Notes under the pieces: model-generated | What the model saw: the letters and a program-made list of their open reading frames with translations, nothing else | What the model was told of the DNA's origin: nothing | Databases searched by the model: none | Translations under genes and position numbers: made by a program | Shown here: one piece after another, positions 1 to 10,155 of the stretch | Numbering within the stretch: position 1 is the stretch's first letter | Layout: every line of letters begins with the position of its first letter | NCBI RefSeq assembly: GCF_030052815.1 | Contig: NC_079495.1 | Span: 116,104,194 to 116,168,193, forward strand | DNA length: 64,000 nucleotides | Direction: 5' to 3' | Origin: Hevea brasiliensis | Lineage: Eukaryota > Streptophyta > Magnoliopsida > Malpighiales > Euphorbiaceae

Positions 1-70
1 TCAAAATAAATCTTGACCCTCCATCTCCCTCAAAATAAATCCTGACCCTTCATGGGGAGCACCCGATTCC

Positions 71-78
71 TATAAATA
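71..78 (+). promoter_or_regulatory. TATA box of the 5' LTR
   Basis: TATAAATA lies in a GC-richer context about 30 bp before the likely start of the element RNA near 105. In the 3' LTR the same site at 28189-28196 reads TATAAAAA, a weaker match. Confidence 0.5.
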
Positions 79-1080
79 CCTGCATGAAAAACTGTTCAAA
101 GGACGGGCAAAAAAGAGAGGTAGTTATTATAGCGGAGGAACTCTGAAACTTCATTCAGTTTGTTACTCTGCTACTTAGAAGTGTTGATTAGAAAGACTTT
201 TGAAACTAGTTTTCTGAAGTGTTTTCTTGAAAAGGATTCTGAATACTGGAACTCTACATTTTCAGTTTGTTCATTATCTGGTCACACTCTCACTTTCAGC
301 CCTTTATCATCTCTGTTTTCATTCCCATTGTCCAAGCTCAAACTTCATTCCACTCGTTTTTATCTTAATCTGATTGCATTTTAGCTAAGCACCCTTCAGT
401 TCACGACGAACATCAGCCCTCAGGCTAATCAGTCCGCTGTCTTATCACTATTTGTCACCCCGTAGTTATTTCAATAGATTTGGCTCCTTACAGGTAAGAG
501 CTCATATTGCTGTTTTATTAAGTGTTTACGTTTACTTTTCACGCTTTCTTTGTTCTTCTTACGTATGCGATTTTCTCCAAGTTCATTTTGTGCAAAAGAA
601 CCCCAAAGAACGTTACTCTCGAGTTATCTCTTTAGTGATCAGTCCATCATTTTATTAATCTTCGTCATTTCTGAATGCAAGTTTTCTAGCTCCTAGTAGC
701 GTGTAAGTGGTTGGGTAAAATGTAGGTAACTGCAATTTAAGGGTCTCTTTTAAAAGAAAGAGCCTGAATAACACGTCAGGAAAATAGCCAAACTATTAGG
801 CTGACGTAAACGGCAATTCGGCAAGATGCCATAAAGTGGAATAAAACCAAAGTAAACGAAACAGAATAGATCGGACATTAATAGGTATTGGTAAGATGAC
901 TACATGGAAGGTCGGTAAATCAAGTCTAGTATCCCCCGTTTAGTCCTAAGGTATCAAGAAGCCTTATCCCCAGCATCTTTGAATGCCAGAATCCTTAGCT
1001 TTAGGCTCTTATGACATGTAGCTAAAATTAAAATTCGAGAGATCGGAAAAGTCCCTTTCAGGTTCCTGTTAATCTAAAAG

Positions 1081-1440
1081 AGATCGGAAGAGAGTTCTTA
1101 TCCGGTCTCAACTCAAATTTTAATAAATATTAAATAGAGATCGGAGGAGAGTTCTTATCCGGTCTCAACTCAAAATTTTAATAAATATTAAATAGAGATC
1201 GGAGGAGAGTACTTATCCGGTCTCAACTCAAAATTTTAATAAATATTAAATAGAGATCGGAGGAGAGTTCTTATCCGGTCTCAACTCAAAATTTTAATAA
1301 ACATTAAATAGAGATCGGAGGAGAGTTCTTATCCGGTCTCAACTCAAAATTTTTAAATATTAAATAGAGATCGGAGGAGAGTTCTTATCCGGTCTCAACT
1401 CAGAATTTTAACAAGTATTAAAGAGTTCGGAGAAGAGTTC
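1081..1440 (+). repeat. 58-bp tandem repeats in the 5' LTR
   Basis: Six to seven head-to-tail units start with AGATCGGAGGAGAG and contain TTATCCGGTCTCAACTC followed by an AT-rich tail. The last unit is degenerate. The same array, with the same number of units, is at 29193-29555 in the 3' LTR, so it existed before the element inserted. GATCGG motifs recur across the LTR. Confidence 0.85.
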
Positions 1441-1852
1441 TTATCCGATTCTTAAATTAAATTTTAATAAATATTCCTTTCAAATAAAATTAACATACAA
1501 CAGTAACTCACTAAGGTTGTCTCATTTACTTATGTATCTGGGTGATCCAAATTTAGTGAAAAATCAAATGTTCCTTTAGTCAAAAGGATTAACATATCTA
1601 TCCAAGCCCTCCTAACTAATGCAAAATTAAATCTACTTACCCTTATTAAGGGACGAGGTGGGGTGCCTAACACCTTCCCCACCCGTTTACGGACCCCGAA
1701 CCTAGAATCTCTGTCTTGAAGTGGTTTCATTTCAATTTATTTTTCACAAAGGGTTTTCTTTAGTTTCCCTCAAAACTAAGGTGGCGACTCCTCACTCTTT
1801 CCCACTTCGGTGAGGGTTCGTTCAGGCGATCGCAAAATCCCTTGCGACAGCT

Positions 1853-1870
1853 TGGCGACTCCGCTGGGGA
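1853..1870 (+). other. Primer-binding site, tRNA-Arg(ACG)
   Basis: TGGCGACTCCGCTGGGGA is the complement of the 3' end of plant tRNA-Arg(ACG) including its CCA, over 18 bases. It begins 3 bases after the LTR end at 1849. tRNA-Arg priming is typical of Ogre elements. Confidence 0.85.
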
Positions 1871-2261
1871 AATTACCCCGGTCTAGAGGTCTAAAAAGTA
1901 GATTTAATTTTCCAATCAAATTATAGTTAGGTGGGCTCACCTGGCGATACTTTACGTGTTAATTTTTGTTTATTCCTACTAACTGTTCTGCTTGTTTTAC
2001 TTATTTTATCCCCCACAGTGCTCTTTGTTTCGAAAAAAAAAGGAAAAAGGAAAAATGGAAAGAATGAAATCCCCCTGAATTGGGAAGAGGTAAAGGTGTC
2101 CCTTCACACACTGAACACTCACACGATGTCCTCACACACTTCGGTCCTATACCCGGGCTTTCTTACCCTTTTAGGAAAGTAGGAGGGGGTCATGTAGCGG
2201 TACCCGTGGGTTTTACCCCGTTAGTATCCGTGAAGGCTTCTGCTCAGATTGAAACTCGTTC
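1871..2261 (+). other. Leader of the Tat/Ogre element, left piece
   Basis: Non-coding leader between the primer site and ORF1, cut at 2261 by the chromovirus insertion; it resumes at 13250. It has a short A-rich stretch near 2030-2060. I see no conserved gene in it. Confidence 0.6.
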
Positions 2262-5200
2262 TGTGACACCCCTTACCTGTGTACAGTATACCCGAGTAAG
2301 TAATGCCACATGGTGTACCGGCACACTCTAATATACCTTAATTATTTTATACCATGCTTCTGAATATAATTTGTGAAATATACTTTATTTAAGCCATTTA
2401 TCAAAATTATTATTTATTTGAGGTTCCGAAAATTTTAAAGAAAATCCGACGGAGTACCGGCTAAAAATGGAGAAATGTTCTTGGAACTGTTAAAAACACT
2501 TCCAAATAATTACCAAACAATCCCAACTTCAATTTATCAGCAAAATCTCAATATTAAGATCTCAACAACATTTCAATTCCAGTTCTCAATCATCCATCAC
2601 ATGTGATGATCACATATAAATCACAAGTAAACATTTACTTTTCCATTCACAAGTACAATTTTCATAATTTACATAAACATCAATATACATTACACAAGTT
2701 TAATTACATAGGAGAAAAACAAAGTTAAGTTACAAAATGTCAAAATGACACCTAATGTCCTACCAATGCACCGCAGAAGTTGAGGTGACACGGACACTGT
2801 GCAGAGCTGCAGGATGGACTCACCCAGTCTGTGGTCTACTGGGCTCACGATCTGTATCTCCAGTACCTACGCGTGGCAAAAGCAACGCGCTAAGCAATAA
2901 TGCTTAGTGGTGCAATAATATAATAAAAGAAAATAGCAAGAAGTTAAATGTGTAGTGAATGTGTACGTTTTATTTGTTTGGTATTTGTATATCATTTACT
3001 TTGTCCACTTTTATTCATTTGGTTGCCCCAAGTAACCTACACTAGACGACTGGACTGGATAACGGGTAAACTGGCACTGGGTATCTAGTACCTCGGGCCG
3101 TCACACCATCGGTCACATATGCATCTCCCGGTGTGCAACAGAACAGCTAACAAGCTGTAAATAATATTAGGCACGAGGCCAAGTCTCAATATAATGTCAA
3201 AATGGCTAAAAGCCATAAAATCACGGAATGGCATATTGCCATGTGCAGTACTGCTAACTGAACCCTATTGGCATGCCAAACTATCCAAACCAATCTTGTT
3301 AGGTATACTAGGGCATTCGATACTTTAAAATTCTTCAATCTTTGAATTTCAAGTTTCGGTGTTACTATTCACCTCTATGGTCAACTAAAATGTTGACTTT
3401 TAGGTAGAAATTAGGTACATTGGTTTTGGCACTCCCAACATACCACATTTTGTATTTAAAACTTGTTGGCATTGAGCGTTAATACCATTTCTAAGCATTA
3501 AACAAAAGGAGCAGATTTTTCAGATTTTGTACCATAACTTTACTGTTCCATTTGGAACTGTTACAGTGGAAATTTGAAGAAATAGAAAACATGAAAGTTG
3601 TTCCTTATTTTGTCTAGTTGAATTTCCTTTTTTGAATCACTCCATTTGGAGTTTTGTAGCTCCAGATATGGTCCAAAAACCACAGCTGGCCGGATTTCCA
3701 TTCTGCAGAAATTACCATATCTACAGTAACTTGAACAGTGACTGCCACTGCCATTTAGGTTAGGTTCTGGCCATAATTTGGGGTAGGTTTCTTCATGAAA
3801 GTTGTTTGTCTATGTCTTAACTTGTTGCTGTAAAAATTTCAGGTCAATTGACCAAATCTACAGTGAGTTATGGCCACTGTTCATTTGGTCAATTCTGCAG
3901 GGGCTGTTGCAGTGTGTCCGGATTGGGGCCAAGTTTTGGTCCTCTTGCTTTGGTCTTTTGGGCATGGTTTCTTCAGCAAAAATGTGCCATTATAAGCCTA
4001 GTTTCATGTCCAATTGGCCAAACATCAATTGGACCTACACAGCCAAAGTTATGGCTATGCAAGTGGACTGAAATTTCAGTCACTCTGCTGCACTAACAAG
4101 GCAGCCTACACATTCACTTGGCTATACTATTTTTCAGTCCAATTCATGGTCAACATACCTAAAATGGTCACTAATTGACCCTTATAATGTTCTTTCACAA
4201 TTTCATAAGCTAAATCCAAGTTTCACATCTCAAAACCCTAATGTCCAATTTAAATTACCCATAAACCTCAATTAGCACACTAGTTCAACATCCATGCATA
4301 TTCATAACTTAAACATCATTTCTATCCATTCTAAATTCATTAAAACAATCAACCTCATCCTTCCTTAGGGCTGCCGAAAATTGAAGATGCCCTAACACAT
4401 ATAATTTACTTCAAGTTCTTACAATTTCTTAACTTAAAATGATGCTCTAACAAGGATTAAAGGAGTGAGAGTGAAAGGATAGCACTAACCTCACTTTAAC
4501 CTCTTGTAGGGCAGATTTCTTCAAGCTAAAACTTCACTTTCCTTCTTCTTCTTGGCTGCCAAAAGCTTCCCCAAGTGATATGGTCAAGGTTTAATGAAAG
4601 GGGTTAGGGTTTAGTGGTGTAACAAGGTAGGAAATTAAGCTTGCTTGATTGAACATCAATGGAGGGAGGAAGAAGAGAAACTCACGTTTTTGGCTGAAGA
4701 GAAGGCAGCTGGTTTTTGGTCTTCCTTGGTCTTTATTTAGCTCTTTTATTAGTTAGTCAAATGGTTACTTAATGGTGATTGGTTGGCAATTTTAAATGAC
4801 ATCATCAAGATGTCATAAATGAGCTTTTCTTTGATTTTTCTTTTCTTTTCATCACTACTCAATTTCAATTTAATTTCTAGTAATGTTTATTCATATTTTA
4901 TGTCATATTAATTATTTACTCAACTGGACAAGTCGGCCAAAAATCACCTCTGAAGGCGAAATGACCAAAATGCCCTCCGTTTGGCTTAACGGGTCAAAAT
5001 TGTCTGTACCGATTGAAAAATTTTCCTAGGTATTTTCTTGGAATTCTAATGCCATGGGAATCTCAATAACCCTTTTTTGGAGTCCCAAAAATTATTTTAT
5101 AATTTTTTCCCCGGGTCTAGGGCTCCTCGTTGCGAGAACCGCAACTTCCCTCCTGTTACCCATCGCTTGGGCACCGGCTCATTTGACTTGGTTGTATTTT

Positions 5201-5358
5201 ATTATTAAAATTTTTACTAAGTATTTCTTATTAATATTTGAGTTAATTATGGTCCCTCACTTAAGTTTAATTATTTTTCCGGAAGTTCTAGCTGTCCGAA
5301 CCGACACCGGTCATCGGAACAGTAGAATGTACGGAGTTGTTATCGGGAGGGTGTTACA
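2262..5358 (-). repeat. 3' LTR of the nested chromovirus
   Basis: 3097 bp, nearly identical to 10156-13249, with short inverted ends (TGTGACACC on the + strand at the left, GGTGTTACA at the right). Small + strand ORFs near 3802-4096 appear in both LTRs only because the DNA is duplicated. I see no protein family in them. Confidence 0.9.
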
Positions 5359-5360
5359 AC

Positions 5361-5374
5361 TCTTCCCCTCTAAT
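5361..5374 (-). other. Polypurine tract of the chromovirus
   Basis: On the - strand a purine run containing AGAGGGGAAGAG directly precedes the 3' LTR. It is the expected primer for plus-strand synthesis. Confidence 0.65.
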
Positions 5375-6131
5375 TTAAATTTCGTCCTCGAAATTTACCT
5401 GATGCAAACAGTTGAGGGAACTGTTGCCTCATCGTCTCTTCACTTTCCCAAGTTGCCTCCTCGGTGTTGTGGTGCCTCCAAAGCACTTTCACCAGTGGAA
5501 TCTGCTTGTTCCTCAACTCTTTTACTTCCCGAGCTAGGATTCGTAGAGGTTCTTCTTCATATGTCAAATCCGGTTGTATTTCAATTTCTTCTCTGGAGAT
5601 GACATGTGAAGGGTCTGAGCGGTATCTTCTGAGCATGGATACGTGGAACACATTGTGGATCTTGTCCAGCTCTGGTGGTAAAGCTAGCCTATAGGCCACT
5701 GGACCCACACGTTCAATGACTTCATATGGGCCAATGAACCTAGGGCTTAACTTACCTTTCCTTCCAAACCTCAATACTTTCTTCCATGGTGACACCTTGA
5801 GGAACACCTTGTCGCCAACCACATATTCTATTTCTTTTCTCTTCAGGTCGGCATAAGATTTCTGTCTGTCTGAGGCAACCTTTAAGTTGGCTTTGATTGA
5901 TTTTACCTTCTCCTCAGCCTGTTTCACCAGGTCTGGCCCTACCAGTTTGTCTTCGCCCAATTCAGTCCAGCACACTGGAGTTCTACATTTTCTCCCATAC
6001 AGTGCTTCATATGGGGCCATTTGAATGCTAGCTTGGTAGCTATTGTTGTATGCAAACTCTGCCAGTGGGAGGTATCTATCCCAACTTCCCTCAAACTCAA
6101 TGACACAACTCCTCAGCATATCCTCAAGGAC
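5370..6131 (-). pseudogene. Chromovirus integrase C-terminal part with chromodomain (second exon)
   Basis: Begins with the integrase motif VLEDMLRSCVIEF, followed by the LPLAEFAYNNSYQASI block, which follows the catalytic core, and the MAPYEALYGRKCRTP motif. The GPYEVIERVGPVAYRL and HNVFHVSMLRRY motifs of gypsy integrases come next. The last 60 or so residues (LTYEEEPLRI, then VKVLWRHHNTEEATWE) form a chromodomain, which in this family steers integration toward marked heterochromatin. The aromatic residue of the 'W-E' pair is kept. This stretch is open to its stop, the best-preserved part of the element. Its true upstream neighbour is at 6207, across an intron-like insert. Confidence 0.85.
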
Positions 6132-6206
6132 CTGACATATATTTCATGTTATTGTTATCATTTCTATTCAATATTTGTATCAATTTCATTGGTTTCAATT
6201 GTTTAC
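6132..6206 (-). other. Intron-like 75-bp insert in the integrase
   Basis: On the - strand, coding sequence ending in QSERVIQ is cut after CAG by GTAAAC and resumes after TGTCAG with VLEDMLRSC. Joining the two sides gives the uninterrupted integrase motif known from related elements. The insert is AT-rich, has GT-AG ends and sits in phase 0, so it looks like a spliceosomal intron. Confidence 0.65.
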
Positions 6207-6700
6207 CTGGATTACTCTTTCTGATTGCCCATCCGTCTGAGGATGGAAAGCTGTGCTGAAATGGAGTTGTGTACCCAAGGACTCATGCAACTTCTTCCAA
6301 AATCTTGATGTAAACCTTGGGTCTCGATCAGATATGATGGAAAGTGGAATTCCATGCAGTCTAACTATCTAAATGATATACAATTCGCTAACTTCTCCGG
6401 TGAGTAGTCGGTCTAATGGCGAGAAAGTGTCTTGACTTTGTCAATCTATCAACTATCACCCATCTTGCATCATGTTTCTTCCGGGTGAGAGGCGGACCAC
6501 TTACAAAATCCATGGTGACCGATCCCATTTCCATTCGGTATGCGTATAGTCGAGCAAACCCGATGGAACTTGATGTTCGCCTTGACTTGCGACATGTCAA
6601 GCATTTAGTCACATAGTTAGCTATGTCCCTCTTCATACCAGCCACCAATCTGAAGCTTGGATCATGATACATCTTTGTACTTCACAGGTGCATAGCATAT
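6207..6700 (-). pseudogene. Chromovirus integrase core
   Basis: The zinc-binding half ends in CLTC followed by RKSRRTSS. The core begins with VTMDFVSGPP, which holds the first catalytic Asp, and then VIVDRLTKSRHFLAI. The stretch near 6230-6390 encodes the [13 protein letters not shown] end of the core but in a different frame, with stops between. At least two frame changes make it a pseudogene. It lies directly upstream, in the coding sense, of the intron-like insert. Confidence 0.75.
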
Positions 6701-6958
6701 ACACCGGTGTGTGCCTCTTTTAGAATCTTGGCCTTCAATTCCCCATCATCCGTACACACAGTCTTCCTTTGTAATCTGAGACACCCATCTGCTTTCACCT
6801 CATAATCGTTGCTTTTCCCTCGAGATTTTGCTCATAATAGCCATTAGCTTCTCATCCGCCTTTTGCCCATCTAAAATCTGTCATGTGAGTTTGGCCTCAC
6901 TGCAACTCGGCCAAAACGGCTCCATCTCGAATCAAAGTTAGATGGGCATTCAATGATC

Positions 6959-7246
6959 TCAAGGTGTCATGGATTTTACGCTCAAAGAATCATCAACTAC
7001 ATTTGCCTTCCCAGGATGGTAGTCAATTACACAATCATAGTCCTTCAAGAACTCAATCCATCGCCTCTGTCTAAGGTTGAGCTCCTTTTGGGTTGGCAAG
7101 TATTTCAGGCTCTTGTGGTCTGTGTAAATATAGCACTTTTCACCATACAAGTAATGCCTCCATATCTTGGTCACGAAGATAATTGCTGCAAGCTCTAGAT
7201 CATGGGTAGGGTAGTTCTGTTCATATGGCCTTAATGCTGGAAGCAT
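6959..7246 (-). pseudogene. Chromovirus RNase H
   Basis: The block [22 protein letters not shown] holds the conserved Glu region, then [11 protein letters not shown] with the TDH motif, then [20 protein letters not shown]. The final ADALSR-type motif is changed to VVDDSLS. RNase H removes the RNA strand during reverse transcription. Frameshifts lie between it and the RT at 7614, with traces of RT thumb sequence at 7300-7600. Confidence 0.8.
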
Positions 7247-7613
7247 AGGCGATCACTTTCCCCTCTTGCATCAATACACACCTAACCCATTATGTGAGGC
7301 ATCACGTAGACCACGAAGTCCTTTCACGACCTTGGTGTGTTAACACCGGTGCCTCTGTCAACATAGCCTTTAACTTCTCAAAACTGGTCGACACTTATCA
7401 TTCGGTCAAATCGGACATTCTTGTGTAACAACTTGGTCATTGGAGCGGCTATTAGGAAAATCCTTCACAAATCTCCTATAATACCCGGCTAGCCCCAAGA
7501 AACTTCGACCTCGGTTGTATTTACGGGAGGCTTCCATTCCATCATCGCTTCTATTTTTTGGGATCCACCTAATCCCATCGGTGACACTATATGTCCAAGG
7601 AATGCAATCTCAT

Positions 7614-8171
7614 TCACCAAAAGTCACACTTGGACAACTTAGCATCTGACTTCTTTTCTCTCAGGGTTTGTAGAACAATCCGCAAATGCTCATCATGTTC
7701 TTCCCTGGTCTTGGAATACACCAAAATATCATCAATAAAGACCACTACGAGCCGATCTAGGTATGGATGGAAGATACGGTTCATAAGGTCCATGAATGCC
7801 GCTGGTGCATTAGTTAGGCCAAAGGGCATCACTAGGAACTCATAATGCCCATATCGGGTCCTGAATGCAGTCTTTAGCACATCTGCATCCTTCACCCTCA
7901 ACTGATGATACCCTGATCTGAGATCAATCTTAGAAAATACTCCTGCTCCCTTCAACTGATCAAACAGGTCATCAATTCTAGGCAACGGATATTTGTTCTT
8001 CACAGTCACTTTATTCAACTGCCGGTAATCGATGCAAAGCCTCAAAGTCCCATCCTTCTTCTTTACAAACAGCACTGGAGCTCCCCATGGTGACACACTG
8101 GGGCGTATGAACCCCTTATCCAGCAACTCTTGCAACTGAGTTTTCAACTCCCTCAATTTCGTGGGTGCCAT
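7614..8171 (-). pseudogene. Chromovirus reverse transcriptase
   Basis: All central RT blocks are present: [20 protein letters not shown], then [46 protein letters not shown], and the active site [13 protein letters not shown] with both Asp residues. It copies element RNA to cDNA in virus-like particles. The 185-residue open piece lacks the N-terminal start and the thumb, which are in other frames on each side. Protease sequence overlaps its start in a different frame, so a frameshift separates the two. Confidence 0.9.
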
Positions 8172-8755
8172 CCTATAAGGAGCAATGGAAATGGGTCTTT
8201 GTGCAGTGATGTCTCAATAGCAAATTCAACTTCCCTTTCTGGTGGCAAACCAGGCAATTCTTCAGGAAATACCTCTGGGAAGTCTCTCACTGTGGGTATG
8301 TCACTCAGATTTGGCTTAGCCTGCCTAGTATCCACCACATGTGCTAGGTAGGCTTCACAGCCTTTTCTCATCATTCTTCTTGCAACTGTGGCTGAGATGA
8401 CATTGGACAAGAAATCTGTCCTTTCACCCACAACAGTGATCTCATTGCCCTCAGAAGTTTTCAAAGAAATTCTCTTCAATTTGCAATCAACTATTGCCTG
8501 ATGACGTGACAACCAGTCCATTCCCAAAATCACGTCAAACTCATGGAAGGGCAACTCAATTAGGTCTGCCGAGAATTCATACCCTTGAATCGTTAACGGG
8601 CAACCCTTGTATACCTTGTTCACCACTACACTGTAGCCCAATGGATTAGTGACCAGAATGTCTTGGTCACTCTCCCCTACTAGTATCCCCCTTTCTACGG
8701 GTAGATTGATGCAGATATATGAATGAGTGGATCCTGGATCCACCAATGCATGCAC
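8153..8755 (-). pseudogene. Chromovirus protease
   Basis: The retropepsin active site reads ALVDPGSTHSYI, with the DPGS variant common in this group. The second half, FDVILGMDWLSRHQAIVDC, is the standard GMDWL block. The C-terminal part leads into RT with DFPEVFPEELPGLPP. The stop between gag (8765) and this piece separates them in the present copy, though they would be one polyprotein in an active element. Confidence 0.85.
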
Positions 8756-8764
8756 AGGTATAGT

Positions 8765-10028
8765 TTAGAGGAAGAACGTACCCCTGATGACGTCCGGGGC
8801 ATCTTGCTCCTCCTGAGCTCTAAGGACATAAGCTCTTGCAGGTGGTCTGCTGTCAGGCCTCTCTGCTGGCTCAGATGCTGGCCTCTGTGATGGTCCTACA
8901 ACCTCTGACTTGCCAGATTTTCTACCCCTACGTAGTGCGGAGCAGTGCATGCGCTGCGTTGGAGCAGTTGTAGTAGTTCTGCGTGGACAGTTTCTCAGCT
9001 GATGCTCTGTCGACCCACATCTTAAGCAGGCACCAGTTACTCTCCAACATTCCCCCTTGTGCCATTTCAGGCAATGCGGACATGCAGAGGATGTTGGGGC
9101 TGGTCCCCTGAACCCCATCCTCGGAGAGCTGCACCGATGGTGTGGGTGACCTCTCCTAGGGGTGAGCGTGGCTGGGCCCACAGGCCCGACCACGACCACG
9201 TGGTGAGCTGAACTCTGTGCGGGAGGACCCTTGAACTTCTTCCCAAATGCGGGAGCTGAACTAGGCGACCGGGCCCCTCTTCTGTCTATCCCTTGCAGTG
9301 CGCTCACCGATTCTCACTTTTTCCACCTTTATTGCGACTTCCACTAACTTGGTAAATGCAGTGATTCCCAAGGCAGTGAGCTGGATCTTGATGTTGTCAT
9401 TTAGTCCCTCTTCAAATCTCTTGCACCTTTCAGCTTCATTAGGGACTATCTCCCTTCCATAGCGGCTCAATCTTACGAATTCCTTCTCATATTCGGCCCT
9501 TGGCGGTATCTGCCTCGAGTTAATAAACTCTCTTCTTCTCACTTCGGTATCTGATACCCACATATTTCTTCTTGAATTGAGAGGAAGAAGTCCCAAATTC
9601 TGACTTACGGTTTGCACTTCATGGACACGGTGTCCCACCACTCATATGCATCATCTTGCGGCAAAGAGATGGCGACTTCGTGTTTTGCTCTGGAGTGCGG
9701 TGGAATTGTTTTAGTACTCTGCCTATTACATTCAACCAATTCTCGGTACCATGAGTCATCTTCTCTCTTGCCATAGAAATCCTGACTCCAAACTTTCTTA
9801 GTCTTTCAGGTGTGATTTATCTTTGTGGAGTGGTGGTGGTGGTGGTGGTCGGCATTACCCGGCCACTTGTCTAAAGAAGTCGGCCATTTGTTGAAACATG
9901 GCTGTGGAGGTGGCGAGGCTCTGCTTGAGTGGTGGAGCAGATTCTCTCATGCCCCCAGTCTCAGCTGCTGCAGGTGGAGCATGACTCTCCACTTCCTCCT
10001 CAACGGCTCTCTGAGATGAAGGGTCCAT
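8765..10028 (-). pseudogene. Chromovirus gag
   Basis: A start ATG at 10028 on the - strand opens MDPSSQRAVEEEVESH, followed within 60 codons by a stop near a run of CCA/GGT triplets (9828-9850). The capsid region is seen as REFINSRQIPPRAEYEKEF and then LSRYGREIVPNEAERCKRF, at 9261-9641. The nucleocapsid zinc knuckle CLRCGSTEHQLRNC (C-x2-C-x4-H-x4-C) lies in the 8765-9307 piece. Several frameshifts make it non-functional. Gag would build the particle that packages the RNA. Confidence 0.8.
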
Positions 10029-10138
10029 ATCCTATTCAAAATAAGAAAGATAAACAGATCTGCGTTAGTGTCACCTCGACTCTTACAAATGCAATGCATG
10101 GTATGGACTCAATCTAGGCCCAGAAACGCCTAAACCGC

Positions 10139-10150
10139 GCTCTGATACCA
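10139..10150 (-). other. Primer-binding site, initiator tRNA-Met (chromovirus)
   Basis: On the - strand the bases read TGGTATCAGAGC, the complement of the plant initiator tRNA-Met 3' end. It lies 5 bases inside the 5' LTR that ends, in that sense, at 10156. Confidence 0.9.
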
Positions 10151-10155
10151 CTAAA

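Larger units (their letters stand above)
1..1849 (+). repeat. 5' LTR of the Tat/Ogre element, right-hand part only
   Basis: It is collinear with the last 1.85 kb of the 3' LTR. It ends in CCTTGCGACA, directly before the primer-binding site. The U3/R part seen here has a TATA box, then a block of 58-bp tandem repeats, then a GC-richer end. Short ORFs in it are not conserved coding sequence. Confidence 0.85.

Noticed and set aside
3802..4096. ORFs of 82-89 codons present twice (also at 11694-11988)
   Set aside because: They are in both LTRs of the chromovirus and are duplicated only because the LTRs are. No protein family is recognised.
9825..10019. Tryptophan-rich + strand ORF
   Set aside because: It is the antisense reading of a GGT/CCA triplet run inside gag.
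10139..10150. tRNA gene fragment
   Set aside because: Only the 12-base primer-binding match exists, with no tRNA body.
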